Source: an uncultured Woeseia sp. (GTDB taxonomy: Bacteria; Pseudomonadota; Gammaproteobacteria; Steroidobacterales; Woeseiaceae). From it: a stretch of 64,000 nucleotides of DNA. The translations under genes were made by a program, and so were the position numbers. The stretch lies in NCBI GenBank assembly GCA_937925605.1, contig CALALV010000002.1:5170-69169 (forward strand). The letters are read 5' to 3'. The notes under the pieces were generated by a model that did not search any database, was not told where the DNA came from, and saw only the letters and a program-made list of their open reading frames with translations. The stretch's first letter is position 1, and each line of letters opens with the position of its first letter. This document shows, in pieces, positions 1 through 9,443 of the stretch.

Positions 1-2
1 AC

Positions 3-404
3 GCCGTCGGGCGGGCGAACGTGCGTCCGCCGCTGGCGCTCGACGTGCTGCGCGACGCGGATCCCGCCGACGACTTCGACGCCGTGTTTACGGCCAACAC
101 CGCGCACATCATGGGCTTTCCGGCCGTCGAGGCGATGTTTGCGCTGGTCGGCCGGTTGCTGCCGCCGCGCGCACCGTTCTGCCTTTACGGGCCGTTGCGA
201 ATCGACGGCGAGTTCACGAGCCCGAGCAATGCCGAGTTCGACGCCTCGCTCCGGCAGCGCGACCCGGCGATGGGCCTGCGCGAGCTTGCCGATCTCGACC
301 GGCTGGCGGCGTCGGCAGCGCTGGAGCGGACTGCGCTGATCGCGATGCCGGCCAACAATTTCATCGCCGTCTGGCGCAAAATGGCGACAGCTGCGGGTCG
401 CTGA
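3..404 (+). CDS. DUF938 family SAM-dependent methyltransferase, C-terminal part
   Basis: The reading frame is open from the window edge, so the start lies upstream and only about the last 134 codons are present. The visible part has VRPPLALDV near the left edge, then DFDAVFTANTAHIMGF and a C-terminal FIAVWRK. This matches the end of the DUF938 class I methyltransferase-like family, in which the SAM-binding Rossmann core is followed by an NTxHI motif. The SAM-binding loop itself is outside the window. The substrate of the family is unknown. The family assignment is recognition by motif order and fairly secure; the activity is inferred from the family. Confidence 0.75.
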   Translation, partial: AVGRANVRPPLALDVLRDADPADDFDAVFTANTAHIMGFPAVEAMFALVGRLLPPRAPFCLYGPLRIDGEFTSPSNAEFDASLRQRDPAMGLRELADLDRLAASAALERTALIAMPANNFIAVWRKMATAAGR

Positions 405-442
405 GCGCTCGCGTACACTGGCCACCCGTTTGAGCTAGCATT

Positions 443-1156
443 GTGACGATGCCCGACATGATTTTCCGTACCCGTGAATTTTTCCGCCGCGGGTGCAGCC
501 TGTTTGCCGGGCTGCTGCTCGCGCTCGCCTGCCCGCTTGCCGCGGCCGAACCGGCCTGGGTCAGTGACCAGTTCGAGGTCATGCTGCGCTCGGGGCCGAG
601 CACGAACAACGCAATCCAGCTGATGGTCGGTTCCGGCACCGAGCTCGAGGTACTGGAGCGCGACCCGGACAGCGGCTATTCGCGGGTACGAACGCAGGGC
701 GGCACCGAGGGCTGGGTGCTGACGCGCTACCTGATGAGCGAGCCGGCCGCGCGTCAGCAGCTGCAGGCACTGGCCGGGCAGCTGACGAATGCCCAGGCAT
801 CGGGCAGCAGCCTCGCCTCGCAGCTGGAAGCGATCCGCGGCGAGCAGCAGGAGGCGGAACGGCGCATTGCCGCGCTCACGCAGGAGAAGGCGGCGCTCGA
901 GCAGCAGCTCGCCGACATCCGGCGAACCGCCGCGGACGTGCTGGCAATCGACGAGCAAAACCGCCGCTTGCAGCAGCAGCTCACCGACGCGGAGATCCGG
1001 GTGGATACGCTCGAGCAGCAGAACCAGACGCTGTCCGGCCAGCGCGATCGCAACTGGTTCATCGCCGGTGCATCGGTGCTGTTCGCCGGCATGCTGCTCG
1101 GCATCTGGCTGCCCCGCATCCGCTGGCGGAAGCGCTCGCGCTACGACAGTTTCTGA
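443..1156 (+). CDS. SH3 domain / coiled-coil inner-membrane protein (TIGR04211, YgiM type)
   Basis: This is a 237-residue protein with a signal peptide at about residues 1-34 that ends after PLAAAE. A bacterial SH3 domain follows at about 38-98, with LRSGPSTNNAI, a strand-turn region and GWVLTRYL. A long Gln/Glu-rich coiled coil spans about 100-200, and a C-terminal transmembrane helix at about 207-226 is followed by a basic tail. This domain order is that of the YgiM/TIGR04211 proteins, which sit in the inner membrane with the SH3 domain in the periplasm. SH3b domains often bind peptidoglycan, so an envelope role is likely, but no reaction is known. It converges on ppsA. Confidence 0.85.
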   Translation: MTMPDMIFRTREFFRRGCSLFAGLLLALACPLAAAEPAWVSDQFEVMLRSGPSTNNAIQLMVGSGTELEVLERDPDSGYSRVRTQGGTEGWVLTRYLMSEPAARQQLQALAGQLTNAQASGSSLASQLEAIRGEQQEAERRIAALTQEKAALEQQLADIRRTAADVLAIDEQNRRLQQQLTDAEIRVDTLEQQNQTLSGQRDRNWFIAGASVLFAGMLLGIWLPRIRWRKRSRYDSF

Positions 1157-1168
1157 GCGGCGCGGGCC

Positions 1169-3535
1169 TCAGCCCACTTTCTCGCCTGCGAGGTACATCC
1201 AGGTCTCGATCACGCTGTCCGGGTTCAGCGACATGCTCTCGATGCCCTGTTCGAGCAGCCAGTTCGCGAGATCCGGATGATCGGACGGGCCCTGTCCGCA
1301 GATGCCGACGTACTTGCCGCGTGCACGGCAGGCCTTGATCGTCATTTCGAGCATCGCCAGCACGGCTTCGTCGCGCTCGTCAAACAGGTCGGCGATCAAT
1401 GCAGAGTCGCGGTCGAGGCCGAGCGTCAGCTGGGTCATGTCGTTCGACCCGATCGACATGCCGTCGAAGTGGTCCAGGTAGCGATCGGCGAGCAGCGCGT
1501 TGGTCGGCAGCTCCGACATCATGATGACCTTCAGGCCGTCCTTGCCGCGTTCGAGGCCGTTCTCCGCCAGCAGGTCGATGACCTGCTTGCCCTGGGCCAC
1601 GGAGCGCACGAACGGGATCATGACCTGCACGTTGGTCAGGCCCATCTCCTCGCGCACCTTGCGCAGTGCGCGGCACTCGAGCTCGAAGCACGGACGGAAG
1701 CTCTCCGACACGTAGCGTGACGCCCCGCGGAAGCCGAGCATCGGGTTTTCCTCGTCCGGTTCGTAGAGCTCGCCACCGATCAGGTTGGCGTACTCGTTCG
1801 ACTTGAAGTCGGACATGCGGACGATAACGGGCTCGGGCGCGAAGGCGGCGGCGATCGTGCTGATGCCCTCGGCCAGCTTGTCGACGAAGAAGCTGACCGG
1901 GCTCGCATAGCCGGCGATCTGGCCGTCGATGTGGAACTTGGTATCGTCGTCGAGCGAGTCGTAGTCGAGCAGGGCGTTCGGGTGCACGCCGATCATGCGG
2001 TTGATGATGAACTCGAGCCGCGCGAGGCCGACGCCGCGGTGCGGAATGCTCGCGAAGTCGAACGCGCGATCCGGGTTGCCGACGTTCATCATGATCTTGA
2101 CCGGGATCTCCGGCAGCGCATCGAGCTTGATCTCGCGCTCCTCGAACTCGAGCTGCCCATCGTACACGTAACCCTCGTCGCCCTCGGCGCAGCTGACCGT
2201 GACCTCGAGACCGTCCCTGATCGTACTGGTCGCGTCGCCGCAGCCGACGACCGCCGGGATGCCGAGTTCGCGTGCGATGATCGCCGCGTGACAGGTGCGG
2301 CCGCCGCGATTCGTGACGATCGCGGAGGCACGCTTCATGACCGGCTCCCAGTCGGGATCGGTCATGTCCGAGACGAGCACGTCGCCGGGCTGGATGCGGT
2401 TCATCTCGCTGACGCTGCGAATGACCTTGGCGGTGCCGGCGCCGATCCGCTGGCCGATGCTGCGGCCGGTGCTGATGATCTTCGACTTCGACTTGAGCGT
2501 GAAGCGCCGGATCGTCTGGCCCACGCGGCTCTGGACGGTCTCCGGCCGCGCCTGCAGGATGTAGAGTCGGCCGTCGGTGCCGTCCTTGCCCCACTCGATG
2601 TCCATCGGCCGCTGGTAGTGCTTCTCGATCGTCACTGCCATGCGCGCCAGTTCGACGATCTCCTCGTCGGTCAGCGAGAATTGCTGGCTTTCCTCGTCGC
2701 TGACGTCGACCGTCGCCACGGTCTTGCCGGGTGTCGGGTCGTTGCTGAAGATCATCCGGATGGCCTTCTCGCCGAGATTCTTGCGCAGGATGGGCATGCG
2801 CCCGGCCTCGAGCGCCGGCTTGTACACGTAGAACTCGTCAGGGTTGACGGCGCCCTGGACGACGGTCTCGCCGAGGCCGTAGGCGGAGGTGATGAACACG
2901 GCGTCGCGGAATCCGGACTCGGTGTCCAGCGTGAACATGACGCCGGCAGAGCCGATGTCGCTGCGCACCATGTACTGCACGCCGACGGACAGGGCGACGA
3001 CGTCGTGCGCGAACCCCTGGTGAACGCGGTAGGCGATCGCGCGATCGTTGTACAGGGAGGCATAGACCTGGTGGATTGCGCTGAAGAGGTGCTCGCGGCC
3101 ACGGACGTTGAGAAACGTCTCCTGCTGGCCGGCGAACGACGCGTCCGGCAGGTCCTCGGCCGTTGCCGACGAGCGCACGGCAACCGCGATGTCCTTGCCG
3201 CCCGACATCTTCTGCCAGGCCTCGTCGATCTGCGCGGTGAGCGCGTCGGGCAGCGGTTCGTCGATGATCCAGCCGCGAATCGTCTTGCCGGCCCCGGTCA
3301 GTGCATCGATGTCGTCGACATCCAGGTCGGCGAGCAGTGCCGAGATGCGCTGGTCGAGGCCGTTGCCGGCCAGGAAATCGCGATAGGCCTCGGAAGTCGT
3401 CGCGAAACCGCCGGGGACCGTGACGCCCAGCTCGCTCAGGTTGCTGATCATCTCGCCCAGGGAGGCGTTCTTGCCACCGACGTCCTCGACATGCTGCATG
3501 CCGAGCTGGTCGAGCTGGATCACGTACCGCTTCAA
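1169..3535 (-). CDS. ppsA: Phosphoenolpyruvate synthase
   Basis: PEP synthase converts pyruvate, ATP and water to PEP, AMP and phosphate, the first step of gluconeogenesis from pyruvate. The 788-residue length is normal for the family. The N-terminal nucleotide-binding domain begins with GGKNASLGEM. The mobile domain carries the phospho-carrier histidine in GGRTCHAAIIARELG at about residue 413. The C-terminal barrel ends with GICGQGPSD, holding the catalytic Cys at about 743. The start codon is TTG, chosen because the protein begins where the family does and a GGGAG ribosome site lies just upstream. It is divergent from its own regulator ppsR across 95 bp, so both promoters must lie in that gap. 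Confidence 0.97.
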   Translation of the reverse strand: MKRYVIQLDQLGMQHVEDVGGKNASLGEMISNLSELGVTVPGGFATTSEAYRDFLAGNGLDQRISALLADLDVDDIDALTGAGKTIRGWIIDEPLPDALTAQIDEAWQKMSGGKDIAVAVRSSATAEDLPDASFAGQQETFLNVRGREHLFSAIHQVYASLYNDRAIAYRVHQGFAHDVVALSVGVQYMVRSDIGSAGVMFTLDTESGFRDAVFITSAYGLGETVVQGAVNPDEFYVYKPALEAGRMPILRKNLGEKAIRMIFSNDPTPGKTVATVDVSDEESQQFSLTDEEIVELARMAVTIEKHYQRPMDIEWGKDGTDGRLYILQARPETVQSRVGQTIRRFTLKSKSKIISTGRSIGQRIGAGTAKVIRSVSEMNRIQPGDVLVSDMTDPDWEPVMKRASAIVTNRGGRTCHAAIIARELGIPAVVGCGDATSTIRDGLEVTVSCAEGDEGYVYDGQLEFEEREIKLDALPEIPVKIMMNVGNPDRAFDFASIPHRGVGLARLEFIINRMIGVHPNALLDYDSLDDDTKFHIDGQIAGYASPVSFFVDKLAEGISTIAAAFAPEPVIVRMSDFKSNEYANLIGGELYEPDEENPMLGFRGASRYVSESFRPCFELECRALRKVREEMGLTNVQVMIPFVRSVAQGKQVIDLLAENGLERGKDGLKVIMMSELPTNALLADRYLDHFDGMSIGSNDMTQLTLGLDRDSALIADLFDERDEAVLAMLEMTIKACRARGKYVGICGQGPSDHPDLANWLLEQGIESMSLNPDSVIETWMYLAGEKVG

Positions 3536-3630
3536 AGCTGACTCCCTTGTATAGATTGTATGATCGTGGACAATCGAAGCCGGTGTGGCGTCCCGGTTGA
3601 CGGGGTCGCCGGGAATGCGGACTGAATCCT
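3536..3630. promoter_or_regulatory. Divergent ppsA/ppsR promoter region
   Basis: This 95-bp gap between two divergent starts is locally AT-rich (TTGTATAGATTGTATGATC near its ppsA side) and must hold the promoters of both genes. The rightward gene has only a weak ribosome site. I cannot place -35 and -10 boxes with confidence. Confidence 0.5.
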
Positions 3631-4455
3631 ATGGACGAGCGAGCTGTTTTCTTTCTTTCGGACCAGACCGGCGTGACCGCGGAAACGCTGGGCCACAGCC
3701 TGCTTACGCAGTTCGACGGCCAGAAATTTCGGCAGGTGACTTTGCCATTTATCGATACCCTTGACAAGGCACAGGAGGCCGTGCGCCGTATCAACTCGGT
3801 GGCGGACAACGGCGGGCCGCGGCCCATCGTGTTCTCGACGCTGGTGCAGGACGACTTCCGCGCCGTGGTGCGCGAGGCGAACGGCTTGCATCTCGATATT
3901 TTCGACGTGTTCCTCGAGCCGCTGGAGACCGAACTGCAGCAGAAGTCGACGCACCTGGCCGGCCGCGCACACGGCATGAGCGACATCGAGAGCTACATGA
4001 AACGCATCGAGGCGACCAATTTCGCGCTGGCCAACGACGACGGCGGCGTGTCGCGAAATTACGAGATGGCGGACGTGATCCTGGTCGGCGTGTCGCGCTC
4101 GGGCAAGACTCCAACCTGCCTGTACCTCGCATTGCAGTACGGCGTCTACGCCGCCAACTTCCCGTTGACCGACGAGGAGTTCGACAACGGCGAGTTGCCG
4201 GACCTGCTGCTCGAGCACAAGAGCAAGCTGTTCGGGCTGACGATCGCACCGACGCGGCTCAGGCAGATTCGCAAGGAACGGCGCCCGGTCGGTCGCTATT
4301 CGTCGGTACAGCAGGTCAGCTACGAGGTGCGCGAAGCCGAGAAGATATTCAAGCGGCACGGCATTCCATACGTGGACACGACGGAATTTTCGATCGAGGA
4401 GATTGCCAGCCGAATCCTGGATGGTACCGGAGTAGAGCGCCGCGTTCGACCCTGA
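3631..4455 (+). CDS. ppsR: PEP synthase regulatory protein: bifunctional kinase / pyrophosphorylase (DUF299)
   Basis: PpsR uses ADP to phosphorylate the active-site threonine of PEP synthase and reverses this with phosphate, thereby turning PpsA off and on. The protein opens with VFFLSDQTGVTAETLGHSL, the typical DUF299 N-terminus. It carries the P-loop GVSRSGKTPTCLYLA at about residues 152-166. The C-terminal RYSSVQQVSYEVREAEK segment is also family-typical. The length of 274 residues matches the family. Divergent placement opposite ppsA is the standard arrangement and supports both calls. Confidence 0.96.
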   Translation: MDERAVFFLSDQTGVTAETLGHSLLTQFDGQKFRQVTLPFIDTLDKAQEAVRRINSVADNGGPRPIVFSTLVQDDFRAVVREANGLHLDIFDVFLEPLETELQQKSTHLAGRAHGMSDIESYMKRIEATNFALANDDGGVSRNYEMADVILVGVSRSGKTPTCLYLALQYGVYAANFPLTDEEFDNGELPDLLLEHKSKLFGLTIAPTRLRQIRKERRPVGRYSSVQQVSYEVREAEKIFKRHGIPYVDTTEFSIEEIASRILDGTGVERRVRP

Positions 4456-4534
4456 TAGCGCGGCCGTCGCAAACTGTGACCTGTGCCTCGTCCACGCGAC
4501 GGCCTGCGTCCAGCCGTGTGCTATATTCGAAGCC

Positions 4535-4990
4535 ATGTTGCTGGAACACATGATCGTACCGCAGGCCCCTGCGAAGCCGCGCAGCTTCGTCGGCCTGATG
4601 TCGCTGTACGAAAGCAATTTCCTGCGCTTGCAGCAGCTTATTCCGGAAATCGAGCGGCTCGACGGCTACTACCGGTCCGGCGTCGTCGGCGACTGCGACC
4701 TGCATCTCGAAATTCTCGATCGCAGTCGATACACGATCACGCTCTCGCTGACCTATTTCTTCTTCGACGGCGAGAAGCGCATCGCCGACCCGGACCTGAA
4801 AGTTCGCGTGTACCTCGACTGCGGCCTGGCGGAGGCAATGAGCCTGACCGGCCGGCATCGCCACGCCGAGCTTCGCCGGCTGGTGCGCGAGCACCGGCGC
4901 GAGCTCGACGCGCGCTGGCAACGCAACATCGTGTTGAACAAGTGGCTCGACTACCTGATGGACAGGGGACACCTGATCCTCGAGCGCTAG
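4535..4990 (+). CDS. DUF1249 family protein (YqiB type)
   Basis: This 151-residue soluble protein has the DUF1249 pattern: FVGLMSLYESNFLRLQQL near the N-terminus, then LHLEILDRSRYTITLSLTYFF, DPDLKVRVYLD and a C-terminal NKWLDYLMDRGH. The function of the family is unknown. In many gammaproteobacteria it sits near nudF/cpdA, which is not the case here. It stands alone, 79 bp after ppsR, and has no signal peptide or membrane segment. Confidence 0.9.
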   Translation: MLLEHMIVPQAPAKPRSFVGLMSLYESNFLRLQQLIPEIERLDGYYRSGVVGDCDLHLEILDRSRYTITLSLTYFFFDGEKRIADPDLKVRVYLDCGLAEAMSLTGRHRHAELRRLVREHRRELDARWQRNIVLNKWLDYLMDRGHLILER

Positions 4991-5132
4991 GGAAACCCGG
5001 TCCGCGCGGCGCTGCCTGCCCACCCGCGGAAAATGAGCGGTCAATCAAGGAATCCGGAACGCCACGCAGTCATGATGCGGTTGGGCGCCGTGCGGTCGTG
5101 CGGCGCGGTCGGATTATGTAAAGGAGCCTCAC

Positions 5133-6164
5133 GTGGCGGTGCTGGCGGGTCTATTCCGCGGATCGCAGGAGCCGGCGCAGGACAGCGAGAAACTGCTGCA
5201 CCTGTACTGGAATCGGGCCGAACTCAAGAAGGAGTTCGCCAGCCTGCGTAGCGAGCAATATCGGCTGCGCGACCTGCTGAAACAGCAGGAGGGCGAAACC
5301 GCACGCATGCAGCAGAAGCTCGAACAGCTCGAGGGCCTGCTGACGGACCCGGAGTGGGCGCACAACGTGCTGGCTTATTTCCAGCTCCGGTCTCTCGCCG
5401 ACCGTTGCGAGCGCAAGGTCGCGAAGTTCGCCGAGCAGCTCAAGCAGCAGCGCGAACAGAAGCAGCACAATCGCATTCTCGTCGCGTGGAACGACGAACG
5501 GGCGCGCGAAAGCAAGGCAATCGAACGCGAGATGCTCGAGGCGCGCAACGAGGTCATGGAACTCGAGGACCGGCTGCAACACGAACGCTCCCGGCTGATG
5601 TCCATGAGCGGCTTCCTGAAGATCTTCCGGCGCAGATCCGTCACCGCGTTACTCGACGAGTTGCGCGGCAGGATCGACGCCGTACAGGCCCGGGAAAGCG
5701 AACTCGCCGACGCGCTGGAACAGGTGCGCCGGCGGCGTCCGCCGGAACAGCAGGGTCTCGATGTCGCAACCAAGCGCACGATCAATTACATGATTCTTTC
5801 CTACGCGCAGCAGCTGTTCCTGAACTTCGGCGATGAGGCATTCTCCGCGATGGTCAAGGAAGCGCGCGACAAGAGCCCCGGGGCGATCCGCTACGGTAAT
5901 GCCGCCGACTGTGCGCACCTGATGCAGCGCATACGCAAGCGCGTCGAGGGCATGGAGAAAGCCAATGACGTCGCGGCCGTTCTGCAAAAGCGCGCGCAGC
6001 TGATCGGTGACCAGGCGCGGTTTCGCGAAGAAGACGACACGGTGCCGATCGCAACGAGCGTGACCACGATCTTCGACCTGCAGCCGGATGGCAGTGCCCG
6101 GACATCGACGGGCAACCTGCTCGGTGAGAACTACTGGGGGCTGGCGCGCTACCTGAGCCGCTAG
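5133..6164 (+). CDS. Uncharacterised cytoplasmic coiled-coil protein
   Basis: I do not recognise this 343-residue protein. It starts at GTG, preceded at a good distance by AAGGAG (5121-5126). Residues about 20-205 are almost entirely heptad-like, with dense E/Q/R/L helices such as EQYRLRDLLKQQEGE and RNEVMELEDRLQHERSRL. A more globular C-terminal domain at about 215-343 includes YMILSYAQQLFLNFGDEAF and ends in ENYWGLARYLSR. There is no signal peptide or transmembrane segment. A structural or scaffolding role is possible, but nothing here proves it. Confidence 0.8.
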   Translation: MAVLAGLFRGSQEPAQDSEKLLHLYWNRAELKKEFASLRSEQYRLRDLLKQQEGETARMQQKLEQLEGLLTDPEWAHNVLAYFQLRSLADRCERKVAKFAEQLKQQREQKQHNRILVAWNDERARESKAIEREMLEARNEVMELEDRLQHERSRLMSMSGFLKIFRRRSVTALLDELRGRIDAVQARESELADALEQVRRRRPPEQQGLDVATKRTINYMILSYAQQLFLNFGDEAFSAMVKEARDKSPGAIRYGNAADCAHLMQRIRKRVEGMEKANDVAAVLQKRAQLIGDQARFREEDDTVPIATSVTTIFDLQPDGSARTSTGNLLGENYWGLARYLSR

Positions 6165-6189
6165 CAAGGGGCCCCGCGGGCCGGGCTGG

Positions 6190-6780
6190 TCAGATATCCG
6201 TGCGGTACATCTGGCGCTGGAAGCGCGGGATGAACCGGCTGTTGTTGCTGCCGTCGATCTCGCCGGATTCCGGAAACGCCGGCTGAGGCAGCTTGACGAC
6301 CGGCGGCGTTGCGCTGGCCGGGGTGCTGTCCGCCGATGCTTCCGCGTTGTTCGCGACGGGCGATTCGGTCGCATCGGCCGCCAGCACGTCGAAACTCACG
6401 GGCGACTCGTCTTCGTCGGCAGCGTCGTCAGGCAGAGCGCTGAATACTTCGCGCATGATGTTGGCGACCCGCGGCGTAAGCAGCAGCACCGGCGTTGCCG
6501 AGCTGTCCGCGTCGCGCGGCGTGTCGCCGCTCGCGAGCACGGCGAGCTTGCGGCTCTCGGCCGTGTCCAGGTAGGCAGCGTCGCCGAGCGGAAGTCCCGC
6601 GGCGGCCACGTCCAGTGCCTGCAGTTCCCGGTCGAGACCGTCGCAGTCCTCGAGCGTGTCGCTCGCCGCGAGTGCGGCCGTCGAGAGTGCAGCGCCAAGG
6701 ACGAGCAGGGCCGACAGCAGCAGCAGCCGCACGCGGCGCTGTGCAAGGGGCAGGGCCTGTCGGACTGGCTGCGACTGCAT
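6190..6780 (-). CDS. Uncharacterised secreted protein
   Basis: This 196-residue protein has an N-terminal basic stretch and a hydrophobic segment (LLLLSALLVLGAALSTAALAAS) that fits a cleavable signal peptide at about residues 18-39. The mature part begins with DTLEDCDGLDRELQALD. A low-complexity Asp/Ala/Ser/Pro region follows, and the end is basic and aromatic (SRFIPRFQRQMYRTDI). I see no known domain. It lies 117 bp downstream of prc on the same strand, so co-transcription is possible. Confidence 0.65.
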   Translation of the reverse strand: MQSQPVRQALPLAQRRVRLLLLSALLVLGAALSTAALAASDTLEDCDGLDRELQALDVAAAGLPLGDAAYLDTAESRKLAVLASGDTPRDADSSATPVLLLTPRVANIMREVFSALPDDAADEDESPVSFDVLAADATESPVANNAEASADSTPASATPPVVKLPQPAFPESGEIDGSNNSRFIPRFQRQMYRTDI

Positions 6781-6897
6781 GGCGACCTCGCTCCGGGGCC
6801 TCGCCGACCCCGCTAGGTGTTATAGGCGAGTATAACAGCGGCGCCCGGCGGCGCAAGCCCGCCCCGTGCGGCCCTCCGGCGGCCGCCGGAGAGCGCC

Positions 6898-9012
6898 TCA
6901 GGGGCGGTTTTGCGCGGTCTGCGCGGGCCCGGCCTCGAGCTGGCGCAGTTCCGCGAGGTCGGTGACGATCGCCGCGGCCTGGTCCAGCTGCACGTCCGGG
7001 CCTTCCTGTTCCTCGAGCGCCTCGACGCTTTCGAGCGGCTCGGGGCCCCGGGCCGCGCGGCGCGCGTTCTCGAGTGCCAGCCGGCGTTCCCGGCTTTCCT
7101 CGCGTTCGCGCTTGCGTTCCTCGATGTTCAGCGACACCGTCGTGCGCGCGCGCGCCTTCTCGACATCCTCGATGCCGGCCGTGAAGTACTGGAAGTCCGG
7201 ATCGTCCTTGCTGCGCGTCAGGTAGCTGGCGGACAGCGCGGAGATCGTGCTGTCGAGTGGCTCGCCGGCGCGGAAGCGCGTGGTCGAAATCGTGTCCCAG
7301 GGCAACGCCGTGTCGCGCACGCTCTCGCCGACCTCGGTCGCGTCGATCGGCGAGGGCAGCGCGATGTCCGGATCGACGCCCCGGTGCTGCGTGCTCTCGC
7401 CGGTAACCCGGTAGTATTTGCCAATCGTCAGCGTGAGCTGGCCCAGGCCCTCGTCGTCGCGGCGGCGCACGTACTGGTCGAGCGAATACAGGTTCTGCAC
7501 GGTGCCCTTGCCGAAGGTCTGCTGGCCGACGATCACGCCGCGGCGGTAATCCTGGATCGCGGCGGCGAAGATCTCCGACGCGGACGCGCTGTAGCGGTTG
7601 ACGAGCACCGCCAGCGGCCCGTTGTAGGCGACCCGCGGCACCGGGTCCGGGTCGTCCAGCCGGCTGACGCGGCCGTTCGAGGCACGCAGCTGCACGACGG
7701 GCCCGTTGTCGATGAACAGGCCCGACAGGGCCGTCGCCTCCGTCAGGTGTCCGCCGCCGTTGTTGCGCAGGTCGATCACCAGCCCGTCGATGCCTTCTTC
7801 CTCGAGCTCGCCGATCAGGCGTTTCACGTCGCGCGTGGTGCTCTTGTAGTCGTGGTCCCCGGCGCTCAGTGCCTGGTAGTCGCGATAGAAGCTCGGTATC
7901 TCGATGACGCCGATGCGCCACTCGCGGCCGTCGCGCGGGACCGTGACGATCTCGCTCTTGGCAGCCTGCTCTTCGAGCTTGACCTGGTCGCGCGTCAGGT
8001 ACAGCAGCTTCTCGGGCGTGCCTGGCAACGCGCCTGCCGGCAGCACCTGCAGCTTGACGACCGTGTTCTCGGGCCCGCGAATCAGCTGCACGACATCGTC
8101 GAGTCGCCAGCCGATCACGTCGACCAGTTCGCCGTCCTCGCCCTGGCCCACGGCCGTGATGCGGTCTTCCGGCTTCAGTGAACCGTCGATCGCGGCCGGC
8201 CCGCCCGGGATGATATTGATGACTTCGACGTAGTCGTCCTCGATCTGCAGCGAGGCGCCGATACCGAAGTAGGACAGGCTCATCTGGATCCTGTACTCCT
8301 CGGAGTTGCGCGGCGACAGGTAACTGGAGTGCGGATCCAGCGTGTGGGCGAACGCGTTCATGAAGGTCTCGAACACGTCGTCGTTGTTGATCTGGTCGAG
8401 GCGCTTGAGGAAGCGCGAGTAGCGCTTGTGCAGCTTGTCCTGGATCGACGGCCATTCGTCGCCGGTGAGAGCGAGCGACAGTGCGTCGGCCTTGACCCGC
8501 TTGCGCCAGATTTCGTCGAGCTCGGCCAGGGTTTCCGCGTACGGCGCTTTCTCGCGATCGAACTGGTAATCCTCGTCGACCGTGAAATCGGGTTCGGTTT
8601 CGAGCAGTTGCAGCGCGTGAGTCAGGCGCTCGCGGGCCCGGGTGCGGTAGACCTCGAACATGTCGAACACCGGGTCGAGCGGGTCAGCGCGGACCATGTC
8701 GTCGAGGCGTCGACGATACGCTTCGAATGCGGCGACGTCCGACGCCAGCAGGTACATGCGATTCCCGTCAAGCGACTCGATGTAGCGATCGAGGACCTTC
8801 GCCGACAGGTCGTCGTCGATCGCCGCGTGGCTGTAATGGGATTTCTGTACGAACTCGGTGACCAGCTGGCCGATCTTCTCGTGCCGCGGTTCCGGAGCGA
8901 GATCCTCGGCGGTCGCTGCCGCGGGTTGCACGCTGAGTATCCAGAGACCCAGGATGGCAGCGGCGACCCGTCCCGGACCGCCCGTCACAAACTGTTTCAA
9001 ATCTCTCTCCAA
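6898..9012 (-). CDS. prc: Tail-specific (carboxy-terminal processing) periplasmic protease Prc
   Basis: Prc/Tsp is a periplasmic serine protease with a Ser-Lys dyad that degrades proteins from nonpolar C-termini and trims peptidoglycan hydrolases and lipoproteins. The 704-residue protein has a signal peptide ending near AAATAED and a long N-terminal helical domain. A PDZ domain is at about 240-320 (GIGASLQIEDDYVEVINIIPG). The S41 core contains LVIDLRNNGGGHLTEA, the nucleophile in RYSASASEIFAAAIQDYRRG at about residue 473, and the lysine in QQTFGKGTVQN about 27 residues later. Length and spacing match E. coli Prc. Confidence 0.96.
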   Translation of the reverse strand: MERDLKQFVTGGPGRVAAAILGLWILSVQPAAATAEDLAPEPRHEKIGQLVTEFVQKSHYSHAAIDDDLSAKVLDRYIESLDGNRMYLLASDVAAFEAYRRRLDDMVRADPLDPVFDMFEVYRTRARERLTHALQLLETEPDFTVDEDYQFDREKAPYAETLAELDEIWRKRVKADALSLALTGDEWPSIQDKLHKRYSRFLKRLDQINNDDVFETFMNAFAHTLDPHSSYLSPRNSEEYRIQMSLSYFGIGASLQIEDDYVEVINIIPGGPAAIDGSLKPEDRITAVGQGEDGELVDVIGWRLDDVVQLIRGPENTVVKLQVLPAGALPGTPEKLLYLTRDQVKLEEQAAKSEIVTVPRDGREWRIGVIEIPSFYRDYQALSAGDHDYKSTTRDVKRLIGELEEEGIDGLVIDLRNNGGGHLTEATALSGLFIDNGPVVQLRASNGRVSRLDDPDPVPRVAYNGPLAVLVNRYSASASEIFAAAIQDYRRGVIVGQQTFGKGTVQNLYSLDQYVRRRDDEGLGQLTLTIGKYYRVTGESTQHRGVDPDIALPSPIDATEVGESVRDTALPWDTISTTRFRAGEPLDSTISALSASYLTRSKDDPDFQYFTAGIEDVEKARARTTVSLNIEERKREREESRERRLALENARRAARGPEPLESVEALEEQEGPDVQLDQAAAIVTDLAELRQLEAGPAQTAQNRP

Positions 9013-9142
9013 TCTATGGCCACCAGTGGTTTTGCGAACCCTGCAGTTGAGCTAGGCTAGATGCCGCCAGCGCCCCGATCAAGGGCATGACAGGCAAAAA
9101 ACCCCTATTTCCCAGGCCGCCCCGGAGGGCGCTCGTGTCGGC

Positions 9143-9427
9143 ATGCGACCCCTGACCGCGATTACCGCCATCATCCTCGGCTCCTGCGTATCCATCGCCG
9201 TCAGCCTGGCCGCCGTGCTGCTGATGTTCCTGGTCCTCGGAGACGACTATCCACGCCTGCAGTACGAGTTCCGTGGCCTGGTCGTCAGTTTCGGCATCTT
9301 CGTCGTTATGACAACGATTTCCGGTGCGAGTTTCTATGCCCTCGTCAAAGAGCACGGCGCCCGCTACCTGGCCCAGGCGGCCATGTGGGCGGGCCTGTTC
9401 GTCGTCGGCTGGTACTACTGGCCCTGA
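9143..9427 (+). CDS. Small three-helix membrane protein, unknown
   Basis: This 94-residue protein is dominated by three predicted transmembrane helices, at about 6-32, 44-64 and 73-92, ending in WAGLFVVGWYYWP. I recognise no family. It is divergent from prc across about 130 bp. No strong ribosome site is visible before the ATG, so the exact start is open. A role in the inner membrane is inferred from hydrophobicity only. Confidence 0.6.
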   Translation: MRPLTAITAIILGSCVSIAVSLAAVLLMFLVLGDDYPRLQYEFRGLVVSFGIFVVMTTISGASFYALVKEHGARYLAQAAMWAGLFVVGWYYWP

Positions 9428-9443
9428 GATCCTGCGCGGGGAC

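Noticed and set aside
1931..3541. 536-codon rightward frame opposite ppsA
   Set aside because: It is the mirror of the GC-rich ppsA gene, with low-complexity Asp/Arg/Val-rich composition and no domain; ppsA is certain.
6428..8455. 675-codon leftward frame inside prc
   Set aside because: Arg/Ala/Gly-rich out-of-frame reading of the protease gene; no start context and no domain.
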